Positions 20,191 through 32,130 are shown, numbered from the stretch's first letter. The stretch is 64,000 nt of DNA from Chaetorhynchus papuensis (GCA_013396525.1 VWYX01000735.1:1-64000); one strand, 5' to 3'. Numbers and translations are program-made. Notes: a model not told the origin generated them from the sequence alone.

Positions 20191-21120
20191 AGGTGATTAT
20201 GCCGCTGTACAGCCCGGAATGGGATTAGTGGGCCCAGGTGGGTGCAGCTCCAGGTACGGTGAGCAGAGCAACTGCTCCTTGCAGGGTGAGTGGGAATCCC
20301 TAAAATCCCTAAAACTCCTGATGATGGATGTGGGACGAGGGCCCGGAGCAGGGAGAGGTGCTGCATTTTCACACGGAGCAGAGGAAAGAGGCTGAGGAGC
20401 ACAGGGAGAGGCTCTCTGATCTGCAGTGGGGAGGCTCAGAGGAATCAGGGAGGCATGAGAACCCAGGGGAAGGGAGCTCTGGAGAGCAGCTGGAATAAAC
20501 TCCTGGATTAGCTGACTGAATTGGTCAGGAATGGCTGGCTGAGCTCACAGGAGCCTGGGTGCCAAAGGCAGCCAGTGGGACACAAACTGAAGCGAAGGAA
20601 AAATCCTGTGCATGAGGGCAGGCAAGGGCTGAGAGGTTTTCTCTCAGTATTCCAAATGTTTTGCTCTCCAGAAGGAGAGGGAGTGAAAAAAAGGAACAAC
20701 CAGAGGCCCATTTACAAAATCCAACCCAGACTGAATCGAGAAGTAAATCCCTGATGGGCCATAGCTCCCATCTGAGTGTTTGTAACTGAAATAAACCTGA
20801 TTAACTGCCTGTGTGCTATCAGCTAAACCACCACTCCATCCAGACCGTGCCCCTGACTCCGAGGAGAGAGCCTCAAAAACACGGAGCAGGAACAACGGGA
20901 CTCCTCAACCCAGCAAAAAGTGGGATGCAAAATATTATCACCTCTTCCTAGAGGAGCTTCCCAACTGACATCACTTCTCAAAGTTCCAGTGTCCAAAGTA
21001 CCCGTTCAGCTGCCTCCTAACACTCCCCAGGCTCCCAAAATGCCATTTCTGTGGTTCAGGGGGGGGCTTTTTTTACAACCCCACCCCTGAAGTGTCTGAG
21101 GCAGCCACAGCCATCCCCCC
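20190..21120. other. Non-coding stretch
   Basis: Purine-rich GC-balanced sequence. No domain-bearing ORF, repeat family or RNA gene recognised. Confidence 0.45.
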
Positions 21121-21420
21121 TTGCGCGTGTTCCCCCAGCCCTGGGAGGTTTGGCTGTCTCTGAACGCCCCTTCCCCGCCTCCCCCTGCCACAGCAGCAGC
21201 AGCAGGGCCGGGGGGACGCGGGGCTGGAGCGGCTTCGCTGTGCCAAACTCTGCTCCTGCCCGCCCGGAGCCCCCGGCCCCGAGCCCAGGTGCTGCTCAAA
21301 AGCACAATGTGCTGCTGACAAAGGAGCTGCCCGCTGGAACAACACTTCCTGCACCTCCATCCCGCTCCTTTTCCCGGGAACACAGCTTTACACTTGTCCT
21401 TCATACAAATAACCCGAGGG
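21120..21420. promoter_or_regulatory. CpG-island-like segment
   Basis: About 18 CpGs in 300 bases at roughly 65 percent GC, with short GCA/CAG runs (about 21191-21203). It lies just upstream of a large AT-rich island. Promoter role uncertain. Confidence 0.35.
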
Positions 21421-21449
21421 TGGGAATTATTCAGAAGGCTCGTGTTTGA

Positions 21450-21860
21450 CACCCCATCTGTTCATTTCTGACAGCGATATATAATGTAAGGCTATAAAAA
21501 CTTGAAAAATAATGCAACATAAAAAGGGATTGACTCGGCTCCAAGAGGCCATAAACGGTAACAAATACCATTGTATGATTTATTTCATGCTGTAATCTTT
21601 ACAGTAAGTCATCTTTCAGACATTTCCTTGTGACAGGTTTTAATAATATTAATGCCCAGAGCAATCCAAATCATCGCCAATAGACATATTTATCAAGCTG
21701 CCAATCCAAGTAAATGAAATTCTATAAGCAATAATGTAACATGTTTAAAGGAAGCTAATAAAACAAGTCAGGAGAGAAATATTACTGCAAAGTATGCTCT
21801 CTCTAATCCAGCCCTGGATTTTATACAGCCAAAATGCAAATCTTTCCCTCCGTGATTTAT
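21450..21860. promoter_or_regulatory. Candidate conserved element with P3 site and octamer
   Basis: About 400 bases of AT-rich unique DNA contain a paired-class P3 site TAAT-AAT-ATTA at 21641-21651, a GCTAATAAAACAAG site near 21753 and a perfect octamer ATGCAAAT at 21834-21841. Combination of dimeric homeodomain and POU motifs suggests a neural or developmental enhancer; this is inference. Confidence 0.4.
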
Positions 21861-22009
21861 TGCTCCAAAAATACCAATGACCTTTCCAGGAGCTCTTGCA
21901 CAGCCCTTTTCACACGTCCCTGCAGCCTGGGAGGAATCCTGCTCGGCTGCCTGGCTCTGCCCTACCTTGCACCGGGGAGCGATGGGCACCAGCGAGGAGC
22001 AGCATCTTA

Positions 22010-22150
22010 AATCTCGGAGATTTATTAGAGACTGACAAGCCTTAACACAGGCTTGGCAACTCAGCAGGTATTTATGAGCAATTATCCAGGCCCCAGATAA
22101 GCTGCAATTAACAGGGAGCTAAAACCCGGCTCTTTAACCTGGTTTTCCTC
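22010..22150. promoter_or_regulatory. Small AT-rich candidate element
   Basis: Contains GATTTATTAGAG, CAATTATCC and CAATTAACAGG within 140 bases, flanked by GC-rich DNA. Weak evidence. Confidence 0.25.
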
Positions 22151-23520
22151 TCAGTGTGGTTCAGGTCTCGCTAACCCAGAGCTCGGGACTCCGCAGCAGG
22201 GCCGAGGGGAAGGAGCCAGGGCCGTGCACACAGAGCCCTCCCTGCTCACAAACTCACGTCTGTGCCTCGCTAGAAACTTAACAGGAATGAGAAACAAGAG
22301 TCAACAACTCAGCAAAACACACACCATTAAACTTGTCGCGCCTTGGGCAGGAATGTGTGGAAAAGCCGTGGCTGGTGAAGCAAGTGCATCGATGCAGGGG
22401 CTCGGCAGCGCTCGAGGAGTCCTGAAGGCCCTCGGGAATCCACTTCTGGAGGAATTTTATGGGTCTGGGGGATTTTTGTGTTGGTTTGTGACGACTTTGT
22501 TTTAACGGCGCTAATTAAGTTCTCCCCCTGGATGTAAAGATCCGCTCGCTGTCAGTGGGGGAGCAGGAGGAGGAAGGGAGGGATGCACAGGACAGTGCAC
22601 AGTGGTGGGAGGGATCCTCCCTGACCACAGCCTGGGACTCCAGCAGTGCTGGAAGCCCTGAACCAGGCGTGGTTTGGGTCTTCCAACAGGCCAAGCCTCA
22701 CTGTTTCCCACCACAGGTTACCGAGGTCCCCCAAGTGACGGTGTGATCACATTTTTCATTGGCTGGCCCACATCTCAACCTTATCTCGATCCCAGATGCA
22801 AATTTCTGTTCAAAGAGCGGCTGGAATGCGAGCGTTTAGCTGGTTCCATGTCCCCAGGAACACAGGTGTTTCCACAGAATGCTGAGAAGGGGTGGGAGGT
22901 GATTCCAGAGGCAAAGCCGGAGCCCCTGGAGGTGGGACCTGCAGAGAAACCCTGCCTGCCCCAGCTCGGGGTGCATTTTGCCCTCGCAAATTAAATGGAG
23001 TGAACCCGGAGCTCCCCCTGGTCCCTGCCCTGCTCTGGAAGGTCAGAGTGAGCCCCTCTATCTGCAGAGGGGCAGCCTGACCTTAACCTGCAAATGGGCA
23101 GGTGGGTGCAGCTCCTCGGGGTTCCGGCTCCTCGGGATCAGTTCGGGGCTCTGCTGCCACACGGGCTCAGCCCCAAAGAGCTGCAGTTCACGGGGAGGTT
23201 TCCCTCTGTGACTTCCAACACCTCATTTCACCCTGCCCCACTCCCTGCCACCTCTGCCTGCTCCTTCTGCTCTCGCTGAGAGCTCTCCGAGGCGGGAACT
23301 GCCTTTCCCCGTTCAGCATCCACCTAATGGGATCCCAGTCCCAGCAGAAGCCCCGAGGCACCGCTGTAACACAAATAATAAATACTGCAACTAATAACAA
23401 CAGCACTTTCAAATGTCCTCCCCGGGGAAGGGCTGCAAGACCAGTCCCTGGTGTCATTTAAAACTAAACACCACAAACCAGACCTGTGTGGCTGGGGAGA
23501 GCAGAGAGCCTTTACGGTGC
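22150..23520. other. Non-coding stretch with one octamer
   Basis: GC-rich sequence with a TAATTA core at about 22510 and a perfect octamer ATGCAAAT at 22796-22803. ORFs up to 119 codons overlap on both strands without domains. Confidence 0.45.
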
Positions 23521-23910
23521 GGTGATGGGGGAGAATATTCATGGGGAGAGGAACAATTATTCATCTGCATATTTGGCTACTTCTTATGGGGAATTAAAAA
23601 TATCTCCTTGTACCATTTTTTTTTTTGTTCCTCACTGCTAAGCAGCAGCAGAGATCTGAGGGGAAATAAATAAATAAATAAGAAATATATAATCCCCAAG
23701 GTGTAATCCCAGAGTATGGAAACTCACTTCACTTAAATACCTCCCTCTGGCATAATTGACTTTTCATGTGCATGTTAATAATGATATTTCAGCAGGTTGT
23801 GAGGGCTTGTTCTTCTCCCCCCACCTGCTTTGGTGAATTATGTGATTGGGCATGAGGAGAGACACATTATAAATCTAATTATGTTTTCGTTTATATTTAA
23901 CAAGTCAGCA
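23520..23910. promoter_or_regulatory. AT-rich candidate conserved non-coding element
   Basis: Includes GGGGAATTAAAAATATC, GTTAATAATGATATTTC and TCTAATTATG with a short (AAAT)n run at 23663-23691. Most of it outside that run is unique. Regulatory role inferred. Confidence 0.35.
23663..23691 (+). repeat. Short (AAAT)n microsatellite
   Basis: Four to five AAAT units inside an AT-rich island. Confidence 0.8.
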
Positions 23911-24002
23911 CAATCTGGTGGCTTGTGTGTGTTCACTGATATTTCCAGCTGACCCTGGAGCTGCAGGACAGCACCAATTCCCTGTACCAGTTCTGAGCTG
24001 TC

Positions 24003-24095
24003 CTTGTACCATCCTCATCCTCTCTTCTTGTACCATCCCCATCCTCTGTTCTGTGCCATCCTCATCCTCTGTCCCTGTGCCACCCTCTCACCCCT
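24003..24095 (+). repeat. Imperfect tandem repeat of about 24 bp
   Basis: Roughly four diverged units of a TTGTACCATCCTCATCCTCT type begin at about 24004, 24028, 24051 and 24076. Unit lengths vary from 23 to 25 bases. Pyrimidine-rich. Confidence 0.8.
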
Positions 24096-24129
24096 CAGTG
24101 ACGCTTTTTTATCAATTCACGTTCTCCTG

Positions 24130-24540
24130 AAATGTCACCTCGTCCTTTTAAGATCCGAGATTGCCTTGGAAACGAGGAGGAAGCCGAGCAGGTGGAGGCT
24201 CCTGCTGTACGTCCCCCGGCAATTTGTGGGGTGTCTGTGCGGTTTGTGGGAGCCCGGTTTGGGGCGCTGGGAGCTGCCTGGGGCTCAGCACCACCCCGAG
24301 CCGGGGAGCTGGGCCGGGGATGGGTGGGCAGAGCTGCCGCGGCTCGGGATGCTCCTGCTCGGAGCCCTGCAGGTGTCAGCACCGCCCGCTCCCCGCTCCC
24401 GTCCCTCCGCAGCCCGGGGAAGGGCTCAGCCGCGGGGCTCGGCTGCCATCTGCTGCTGGAAGCCCTCTGTCCTCGGCTGTTCTTAGCCGAGCTCTGATTC
24501 CCACAGAAAAGCAGAAATTCGGAGCAATTCGAGTGCAACC
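24130..24540. promoter_or_regulatory. CpG-island-like segment
   Basis: About 31 CpGs in 380 bases at roughly 62 percent GC, near the expected number. It lies between a tandem repeat and an AT-rich block. Overlapping ORFs of 120-160 codons on both strands reflect GC content and show no domain. Could be a promoter of an unannotated transcript. Confidence 0.45.
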
Positions 24541-24980
24541 GTAATCAAAAAGATGAAATGCAGCATCGGAAAACTCCCTGTTTTAGCAGGGAAGTGCAGA
24601 GCTGTGTATTCCAGCCTATCCTCTGAGAGAAATAGGTAATAAAAATGCAATTAACAGAGACTCCTTCAGCTATCTGGGATTTTTTATGTGTGGTGGTTAT
24701 TTGTCTGTTTATATTTGTGCACGTTTATTTGGGTGCTTTTAGTGGGAAACAGATTTTAAGAATTTATCTGAGAAAGGTTTTGAGTTTTTTCAACTCTGAG
24801 GCTCCTGAGCATTTGGCTGCGTTTTTTTTTTTTTTTTTTTNTTTTTTTTTTTTTTTTTAAATTAATTTGCTAAATTAAAACTCCATAGGAAAGAGGTGCT
24901 TTCATTCCCGTCACATTATATTTTTGAATGCTTTTACTGTCATAAAATCATGAATGTAATAAACCCAGGAAGTTTTTCTG
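24540..24980. promoter_or_regulatory. AT-rich block around a poly-T run
   Basis: AT-rich DNA flanks a long poly-T run. It includes GCAATTAACAG, AAATTAATTTGC and TCATGAATGTAATAAACCC. Some of it may be decayed retroposon sequence rather than regulatory, so confidence is low. Confidence 0.25.
24822..24858 (+). repeat. Poly-T run with one undetermined base
   Basis: Thirty-seven positions of T interrupted only by an N at 24841. The N reflects sequencing or assembly uncertainty in a homopolymer, so the true length is uncertain. Confidence 0.95.
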
Positions 24981-26330
24981 CAGCCTGGATGGGCCATTTC
25001 TCCGTGGGGCCAGTGAAATTCCTGAATACTCACAGTGAAAAAACAAGGTTTGGGGTATCTGCTCTAATGCCGAGCGTGCCAGGTAAAACAAGGGTTTGGA
25101 AATCTTATTTTCCAATGGTTCTCCCTTCTGACAAGCACCAGGATCCTCCTGGGCTGCTCCCAGCACATCTGTGCTGGACCCCCTGCAGCATCCCCGAATT
25201 TACCGAATTCCCCCTGCATAGGCAGCTCGAGGACCCAGCTCAGCCCAAATTCCTGCTGCTTCCAGCCTGGTTTTAGTGAATTTTGGGCATTTCCCCATGG
25301 ATGGCACAGGGGAAGACGGGCAGGGAGTGAACATTTCCCTTCCACACCTGCGCTGCCCGGTGCAAACAAAGCATTGGTGACTCCAATGGTTACCAGAGAT
25401 ACTGACTCGAATGAATGATTACCACAGCTCTGACTCTAATGATTACCACAGCTCTGACTCTAATGATTACCACAGCTCTGACTCGAATGATTACTGCAGG
25501 CACTGCAGCAGCATCTGGAGGCCCTGCTCGGAGCAGAGGCACCTCCTCTGTGCTGGAGGCTGCTGTGTAAGGACGGCAGAAATGGGGTTTCTGTCTCCGA
25601 GCGGGGGCCCTTTCCCCTCTGCCCCCTCCCTCCACCATCCCATCTCCAGGCAGGCACCTCCCTGGGCCCAGGGGAGGTTGCTGGAGCTGGGGCCTGGCTT
25701 TCCATCAGCCCTGAGCAACTCCAGCCACTCCTCCTCCCAGCTCAGGGCTCATTCCCCAGCTCTGGCAGAACACCCCAGATTGTTTCCCACGGCATTTTCC
25801 CCTCTGGGCCCAGAGCTTCTGCTCCCCAGCCGGTGAAAACGGCCATTTCCTCCTTAAAAGCGGGGAAAGGAATAACTGCACTCCTGTAACCTGCATTTTC
25901 TGGGTGAATTCTGCAGCTTTTCAGAGATCTATGGCACTTATTTATCCCCCTTGCTGAACCAGTTCCAGCTCCCCCATTAGGGTGTCTGGTGTTTCATCAC
26001 TGCAAAGACAGAGTTCTCTGGCTCAGGACCAGAGAGCAAAAGCTCTGCTGCCAGCACTGACAAATTATCCCTTTATGACAATGCTTTAGAGCATTTAGGA
26101 GCCTCTACAAGCTCATGTGGGCAAAGAGAATGGAGGAGTTTCCTTTCCCGATGGAAATAAATACGCCTGAGTCACCCCCAGCAAAGGGAGGCAGCTCCAG
26201 CATCAGCTCTGCCAGCTCGGCCGTGCCTGTGAAATATCTGGGTCTGAACGAAACAGAACAAGTCAACGAAATAAAAGCTCCAAAAGGCAGCTCAGTTTTA
26301 TACACAACTTCTGCATCGACAAACCCAGAG
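24980..26330. other. Non-coding stretch
   Basis: Outside the 24-bp tandem repeat the sequence is GC-balanced and unique. ORFs up to 141 codons (25411-25836) run through the repeat and show no domain. Confidence 0.45.
25405..25494 (+). repeat. 24-bp tandem repeat, about four copies
   Basis: Units of 24 bases (AATGATTACCACAGCTCTGA plus a short CTCT/CTCG end) begin at 25414, 25438, 25462 and 25486. Every unit carries an AATGATTAC homeodomain-like site and a CAGCTC motif. In the plus frame the array reads as an eight-residue SDSNDYHS repeat. No frame-disrupting indel is present. Confidence 0.95.
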
Positions 26331-26425
26331 CGCCGTGGACTGCTTTGGGTTGGAAGGGACCTTAAAAATCACCTTTTTCCAGCCCCCTGCACCTCCCACT
26401 GGAGCATCACCTGACACCTGTTTAA
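26330..26425 (-). mobile_element. CR1 LINE 3' fragment (reverse orientation)
   Basis: The plus strand carries the hallmark GGGTTGGAAGGGACCTTAAA at about 26347 followed by a diverged CCAGCCCCCTGC and CTCCCACT. This is the reverse complement of the avian CR1 3' region in the usual order. A short deletion removes part of the normal CATGGGCAGGG stretch. The element is truncated, without a reading frame, and supports an avian or reptilian origin for the window. Identification is from memory of the consensus. Confidence 0.85.
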
Positions 26426-28430
26426 TTAATCCAAACAAACTCTGTGAGTGAACATCTCTGACGAGTTCCTGGGAGCAGGAGCTGGCTGTGAAGCCTCCCA
26501 CAGCCACTAGAGGATAGCAAAAGCCTTTTCTGCTGGCACTGCCCGAGCAGCCCCACAATCCTGTCTGCCTTCAATTAAACCCTCTGGTGTCAACTTGGAA
26601 CTACCTGGGCAACCTGTGGGCTGTGAAGCCAACGTTCAGTTTGTCAGTCTCGTGTTGTGGCAGGGACTGATCAAGAGAGAGAGAAAAGGAGGATAAATCT
26701 GAATTCCCTTCCTTGCAGGGGGGGAAAGGATTTCCACTTGTCCCTGTTTGGGTGTGAATTACCCCGCGAGACGCAAACAAAGAAAGAAATGAGCCTAAGA
26801 GGAGGCAGGAGGAGAAGATCGGCAGGGTGTGAACTGGGAAGGGCACGTTGTACACATTTCCAGCCCATTTTTGGGGTCCTGCTGCCCTGCCTGAAGCGCA
26901 GATTCAAACCCTGAATGCCAGACAGGGTGGGATCATCCCTGCGTCCCACCGGGGCCTAGAGCCAAAGGAAGCCACAAGAATGGTGATTATTTGCTGTGCC
27001 AGTTCCACCCATAAACCAACACCTTCCCTTCCACGGACGCCCTACTAACAGAAAATAAAGATATTCCAGTTTGGGACTTGGATTTCAGGACTGTTCTGGG
27101 GAGATGCTGGTTATGCCAATGGATTCCCAAATCCAGCAGCACCAGGGGAGTCCCCAGCTGCAGAGTGCCCAGTCCAGGAGGCAGGGGATGATCAGAGCTG
27201 ACAGCTCCCCAGGCTGAAAGAGTCAGACTCCCCAGTTGCCGCTGCTCAGGATGGTGAGGAAGGTAATTACAGCATATTTAGGAACATCATACCCTGAGTG
27301 GGGCTGCACAGCTGCTACCTGTCTGAATCCTTCCAGCAGCTGATAAAATCACTGGAGAAAGCAGTCACTTGGCTTCCAGAGTTCTCCAGGCAGAAAAAAA
27401 ATGTGACAGGACAAATCTGTTCCCCTGCCAGCAGCACTCTCCGTGTCACTGTTAATATCAGTCAGGCGAGGCAGGAGAGCGCTGGAGTGGCTCACCCCAC
27501 CTCGTGGTGCTGGGAGCGTCTTCAGGAGGAGCTGGTGGGGAGAGAACATCTGCCAGGATGAGGCAGAATTCCCAGGTTCCATCGTATCCCAGGAGGGAGA
27601 AGCTACATCGGGGTTTAACCCCATAGAAAGTGCAACAATTCTGATTTCTGGTGCTGCCTGTGGCTCTGAGCTTGTGTGAGAGCATCAGGAGCCACCTGCA
27701 GTGACCCAGGGATGCAGCTCCAGGCACAAAATTTCTATTTACAAAGTACTGCAGCACAGGAAATTCGGTCAGAAACCGCCCTGAGTTCAGGCTGTTTGTT
27801 GTTTGTTGGGAGTTTGGGCTGTTTCTGATAAATCTTTAATCCAGGTCCACTCCTTCTGCTGGGACATTTCACTGAGTTTTCAGTGTTTCAAGGCACAAAG
27901 TCTCTTCTGGACACGCCCCACGTGTGATGCACACTCCAGAGATGAGCTGAGGCTGCTCCAGTTACTGAAACACAATTTCCAGGAATGCTGCATTTCAGAA
28001 CATCCCCCTTTCCAACCCAGATGATCAGAGCTCGGCTCTCCCCTTTATTTTCTCTGCTTCAGCGCTTGAAAAACATCTGCAGAGCGAGTCCTGCCTCAGC
28101 CCAGTGTTCTCAGTTCCCTGAGGGATCTGTTGGGGTGCACTGAAACCCCCGGAGCCGCCTGAAGTGTGAATCCCAGCCCGAACTGAGGACAGGCAGCTCA
28201 GGGATCCCAAAATCCCCCAGCTCAGCTCAGATCCTCGGAGCTCCGTGCAAAACCAGCAGCCAAGTCCCACCAGCAGCACCTGAACGGCTCCAGACTGGGA
28301 AGGGACCAAACAGAGAACAAAACCCATCCATCTCCCAAAATTACCTTCCCTGCAGGTCTCTGCTCACAGAGCAGCTCTTTGCCACGAGCTGCTTTGGAGG
28401 AGCTGCAGGGATTTTGGCAGCTCGGGTAAA
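26425..28430. other. Non-coding stretch, no gene recognised
   Basis: GC-balanced DNA with TAATTA cores at about 26421 and 27265. ORFs up to about 100 codons overlap and show no domain. A CTGTTTGTTGTTTGTTGG run lies near 27790. Confidence 0.45.
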
Positions 28431-28720
28431 GCACACAGTTTAGATTTTAATGAAAACAAGCTTTTGTAAAACTTAACAGTCGTGGAAATGTTATCTGGAT
28501 TTTTTTTTCCTGTCTCCTGCTATTGTCATTAATTTTTCATGAGCATCATCCCACAGCCATCCATGCGACTCTAATTTTACAGCTCACTGTTACTCCACAA
28601 GAGTCAGGAAATGACACTTCCCAGGGCTTGATGCTCCATTCTCTTTTCAAATGAAACTGCTGAACTTCAACTTTCTCTCCAACTCCAGCATTATTTTCCT
28701 ATTCAATTTATGCTAAATGT
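28430..28720. promoter_or_regulatory. AT-rich candidate conserved non-coding element
   Basis: Unique AT-rich island with TTTTAATGAAAAC, GTCATTAATTTTTCATGAGC and CTAATTTTACAGC. Flanks are GC-richer. Role inferred. Confidence 0.3.
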
Positions 28721-29430
28721 TTTTCATCCCAGGGCTTCTGGAACGTTTTCCTGTGAGCTGTACAACCCATTCCTGACTCCCTGGCGCTGATCCCGGGGAT
28801 GGAGCCTGCCCTGGAGGAGGTGTCCAGCCTGGGGTTAGAGGCTGCTCAGTGCCTGTTGGTGCAGCTTTGCACCAGCGTGTGAAACACGGGAAACACAGTG
28901 TCTCTCATCACTGCACAGATTCCCTGGGATGCTTTGGATTCCTGCATTTATACCCCTCTTCTGGATTCTCCAGGAAGGGTTTCAGCCTCTCCCGTGGCCC
29001 AGGATGGTTCTGTGGAGAGGGGAGGCTCTTCCCGGGGCTGTTCCTCACGGAATCCCTCCGAACGTGGCCTTGGAGCTGCCCCGGGGGCAGCTGAGGCTCT
29101 GAGCAGTTCCCATCCGAGCCTGCCAGGTTCTCTGGCAGCACCAGTTTCCACATTCCAGCCTGGCCTGGCTGACCTGGCCCGGCTCAGGCTCAGGGGGAGC
29201 CCCAGGAGCAGCTTTGCAGAGGGATGGGAGGGATGGGAAGGAGCTTCTCCCACCGGCCCTGCTGCTCCGTCTGACAGGGCCTGAGGGGATTCCAGAGCTC
29301 AGCTCCTGCTGGGCTCTGACTGCAAAGCAGGCGAGGAAGGAACGCTGGAAATCAGAAACACAACCACGAGTCCCCCCCGGCCAGCCCAGGTGAACCCTCC
29401 ACCCAAAGGTGAAATGCTGCTCCTGAAAGG
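28720..29430. other. Non-coding GC-rich stretch
   Basis: Overlapping ORFs up to 128 codons with no domain. Nothing recognised. Confidence 0.5.
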
Positions 29431-29439
29431 AAATCTGTG

Positions 29440-29770
29440 TAAATAGGATTAACTGGCTGTTTATTGCTCAAAAACCCCACCTTTCTGTTCTGAAGGTGTT
29501 CCTAGATGTCTGTCAGATTTATAATGCCATGGGATTAAACACAATTCTGGATTGCTCTTGATGTATAATTCTGCTCCTCTGATGATTGAATTCACCTCGC
29601 TCTGCCGCACGGCTTTTATATTTTATTTATTTCATTTTATGATTCCATTTTATTTTTCCAGTGTTACGCACCAGTACAAGCAAAGAACCGAGAACAAAGC
29701 TCTGGCATATTAAATCAATCAGAGGGGTTTACTTATTAATATCTTTTTAGCCCGAGAACATTCTACAAAA
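29440..29770. promoter_or_regulatory. AT-rich candidate conserved non-coding element
   Basis: Contains GGATTAACTGG, GATGATTGAATTC, a TATATTTTATTTATTTCATT stretch and TACTTATTAATATC. It directly precedes the largest CpG-rich domain of the window. Confidence 0.3.
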
Positions 29771-29869
29771 CGTGTGTGTTCAGGCACAGACTGGCAGAGG
29801 CAGCCGTGCGCTCTCCTGCTCACTCTCCTCGTTTTATTCCCATCAAATTGTTTACCAAGGGCTGGGCTT

Positions 29870-31250
29870 GGAGAAGAGCTCAGCAGCCGAAAGAGCAGCA
29901 GAGACTCGGGTGAATTTAAGGCGGTTTTGGCACACGGAGCTGCCCGTGGTTCCCAGTTTTCCACCCTCACGATCCCGGTGAGCTGAGGGGAGGTTGAGCC
30001 CTCCCCTGGCCCGGATGGAGCTGCCGGAGGTGACACCAAGGGACACCAGGAAAGGGCCCTCCAGCCCCGCCAATCCCAGCGTCACCAGGCGCAGGAGTGA
30101 CCTGGATGGGCGGCAGGAACCGTCCTGGTGACACCGCTGGAGCTGCGAACGCCCCCCCAAAATTCCCCAGGCGCACGGGGGGACGCAGCTCGGAGCTCAC
30201 GGATCTCCGGGTGGTGGATTTGCTTCCAGCACAGCTCACCCCACCCTTTTTCCAGCCTGCGTGGACCACGGGAAAACGCTGCTCTAAACCACAGAAAAAA
30301 CCAGCTCCAGCCCCTTTTTTGTGTCTGTGACCGCCCGGGGTCCGCGGTGAGGCGCAGCCGGACCTTCCCCGGCTGACCCCATTCCCCTCCCTCTGTTTGT
30401 GGGCTGATAAACTCCCCAGCCCCGAGGATTTGACCGAGCTGAGCGGTGTGTGAGGGTGGCATTCCCGGCTGGCATTCCCGGCGCTGCGATTCCCGTGCCC
30501 GGTGCCCGCAGGTGGCACCGTCTCCCCGCAGTTCGGCTGCCTCTGCTCGCCGGGATGTGAAAATCAATTCGCGGCTCGGCATCGCTGCGGCCTTGGAGGA
30601 GAACTGAGCCCAGCCCGGCCTGTCCCGGGCACTGCTCTGTCCCGGCAGTGCCACCAGATGCCACCAGCTCACACGGCATCCTCCCCCTCCCTTCCCACAG
30701 ACGCAAAACATCATCAAAACTCGGGGTCTGCTCGAGAGCTCTGACGCCTTTTGCGAGCACTGCAGATGAATAATGCAATCAGCTGCTTCTTCAGGCAATC
30801 AGGACAGCTGAGGATGGCAGCAGCGATTTTGCCCGAATTGGGAAAAACATGTGCCCAGAAGAGAAAAAAAAAAGAAGAACAAACAGAGGAACGGAGGAAT
30901 AATAGCCCAGCAGAGGCTGGCGGGGAGGCGCAGGATGTGGCTCTGCAGGCGGCAAACGCAGCAATATTCCATGTCTGCCCTCTCCTTGCCCCCTTGCTGG
31001 GACTGGGAGCGACTGGAGCCGGCGGGGTTTGCGATGGGGAGCACGGGAGCTGACAGGAGGCGTTATTTGCATTTTCGTGGCGATAAGGATGCCAAAATCG
31101 CAATCAGCTCGTCCGAGGCTCCAGGATGCTCGAGGCAAGGACAGCGAGAGAGCTCCAAACCAGTCCCCGAGGGGAGAAGGGGGGACAAGAGCAGGGAGAA
31201 AAGCCCCTCACTCGGCAGGAGGAAGGGTCTGACTGCAGAAGGAACCCTCC
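29870..31250. promoter_or_regulatory. Extended CpG-rich domain, possible promoter or Polycomb island
   Basis: This is the longest CpG-dense region: about 48 CpGs in 30001-30660 and a second cluster of about 17 in 30910-31150. An octamer ATTTGCAT lies at 31065-31072 and an A-rich tract at about 30861-30872. ORFs up to 238 codons on the minus strand and 206 on the plus strand overlap each other and carry no domain. Either an alternative or non-coding-RNA promoter, or an orphan island of a developmental locus, would fit. Confidence 0.5.
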
Positions 31251-32130
31251 GCCCATCCCTTCTCCCCGTTCCTTCTGCGAGGAATCAGCTCCCTGCAGTT
31301 CCAGCTGTGCCCAGAGCAGGAACATTCCCAAATCCCGGCCCCTCAGCAGGAGAGCAGAGTCCCTGTGTCCCTTTCTCTGCAGGGCCAGGGACCCGGAGCA
31401 GGAAAGGGGGAGTGCAACAACCCTTCCAGGTGCAAACCAAAACGGATTGGTCTGGAATTTGGAAGGAATGAGCCAGGCTGCTGGCTCCAGGCCCCCGATT
31501 TAATAAACATGCATCTATATCCGATGGACAGTCTGTCACTTCCCTTCAATAGAAATCACCTGCTCCTCCGATAACCATTAAACGAACCGACAGCACCACA
31601 GCCAAGGCCTCCCATGCCGGTGCCACCTGCAGCAGGACCAGCACAACCCACCCCCCCCTCCCCAGAAAGGCCACGATTCTGCTGAACTGGAAGGCACAAA
31701 CCCCCCCTCCGTGTGACGTGGGATCAGACACGGCCCCAGAGAGGACGAACAGCACGATTCCCGCTGTTCCTGCAATGGGTGTTTTATCAGAGAGATCATT
31801 TCTCATCTTCTCCCCACGAGGATGATGATCTCTCCCATCTCCTCCTCCTCTGCTCAGGCCAGAGCAGCTTTCTGGGGGCAGAACTGCCAGCAGGGACACC
31901 CCAAAGGCTGCTGCTGATGCTGCTGGGAGTTTTTAAGCCCCAGTTTTTGGAGGGGGAGATGCAGACAGAGCCAGGGGGAGCCGGGCTGAGCCCACTCAGG
32001 GCGTTCCAGAGGGAACCTCGGAGCCGGGAGGCTCCAAACACCGGGAGGTTCCTCCTGCTCCGTGCCCTGATCAGAGCAGCTTCCGTGGGCACAGGAGAGT
32101 GCCCAGAGTGCCTCAGACAGACAGAGATTA
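31250..32130. other. Non-coding stretch with C-rich tracts
   Basis: Runs of seven or more C at about 31651-31659 and 31702-31708 could form G-quadruplexes on the minus strand. Overlapping ORFs up to 143 codons have no domain. Confidence 0.45.
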
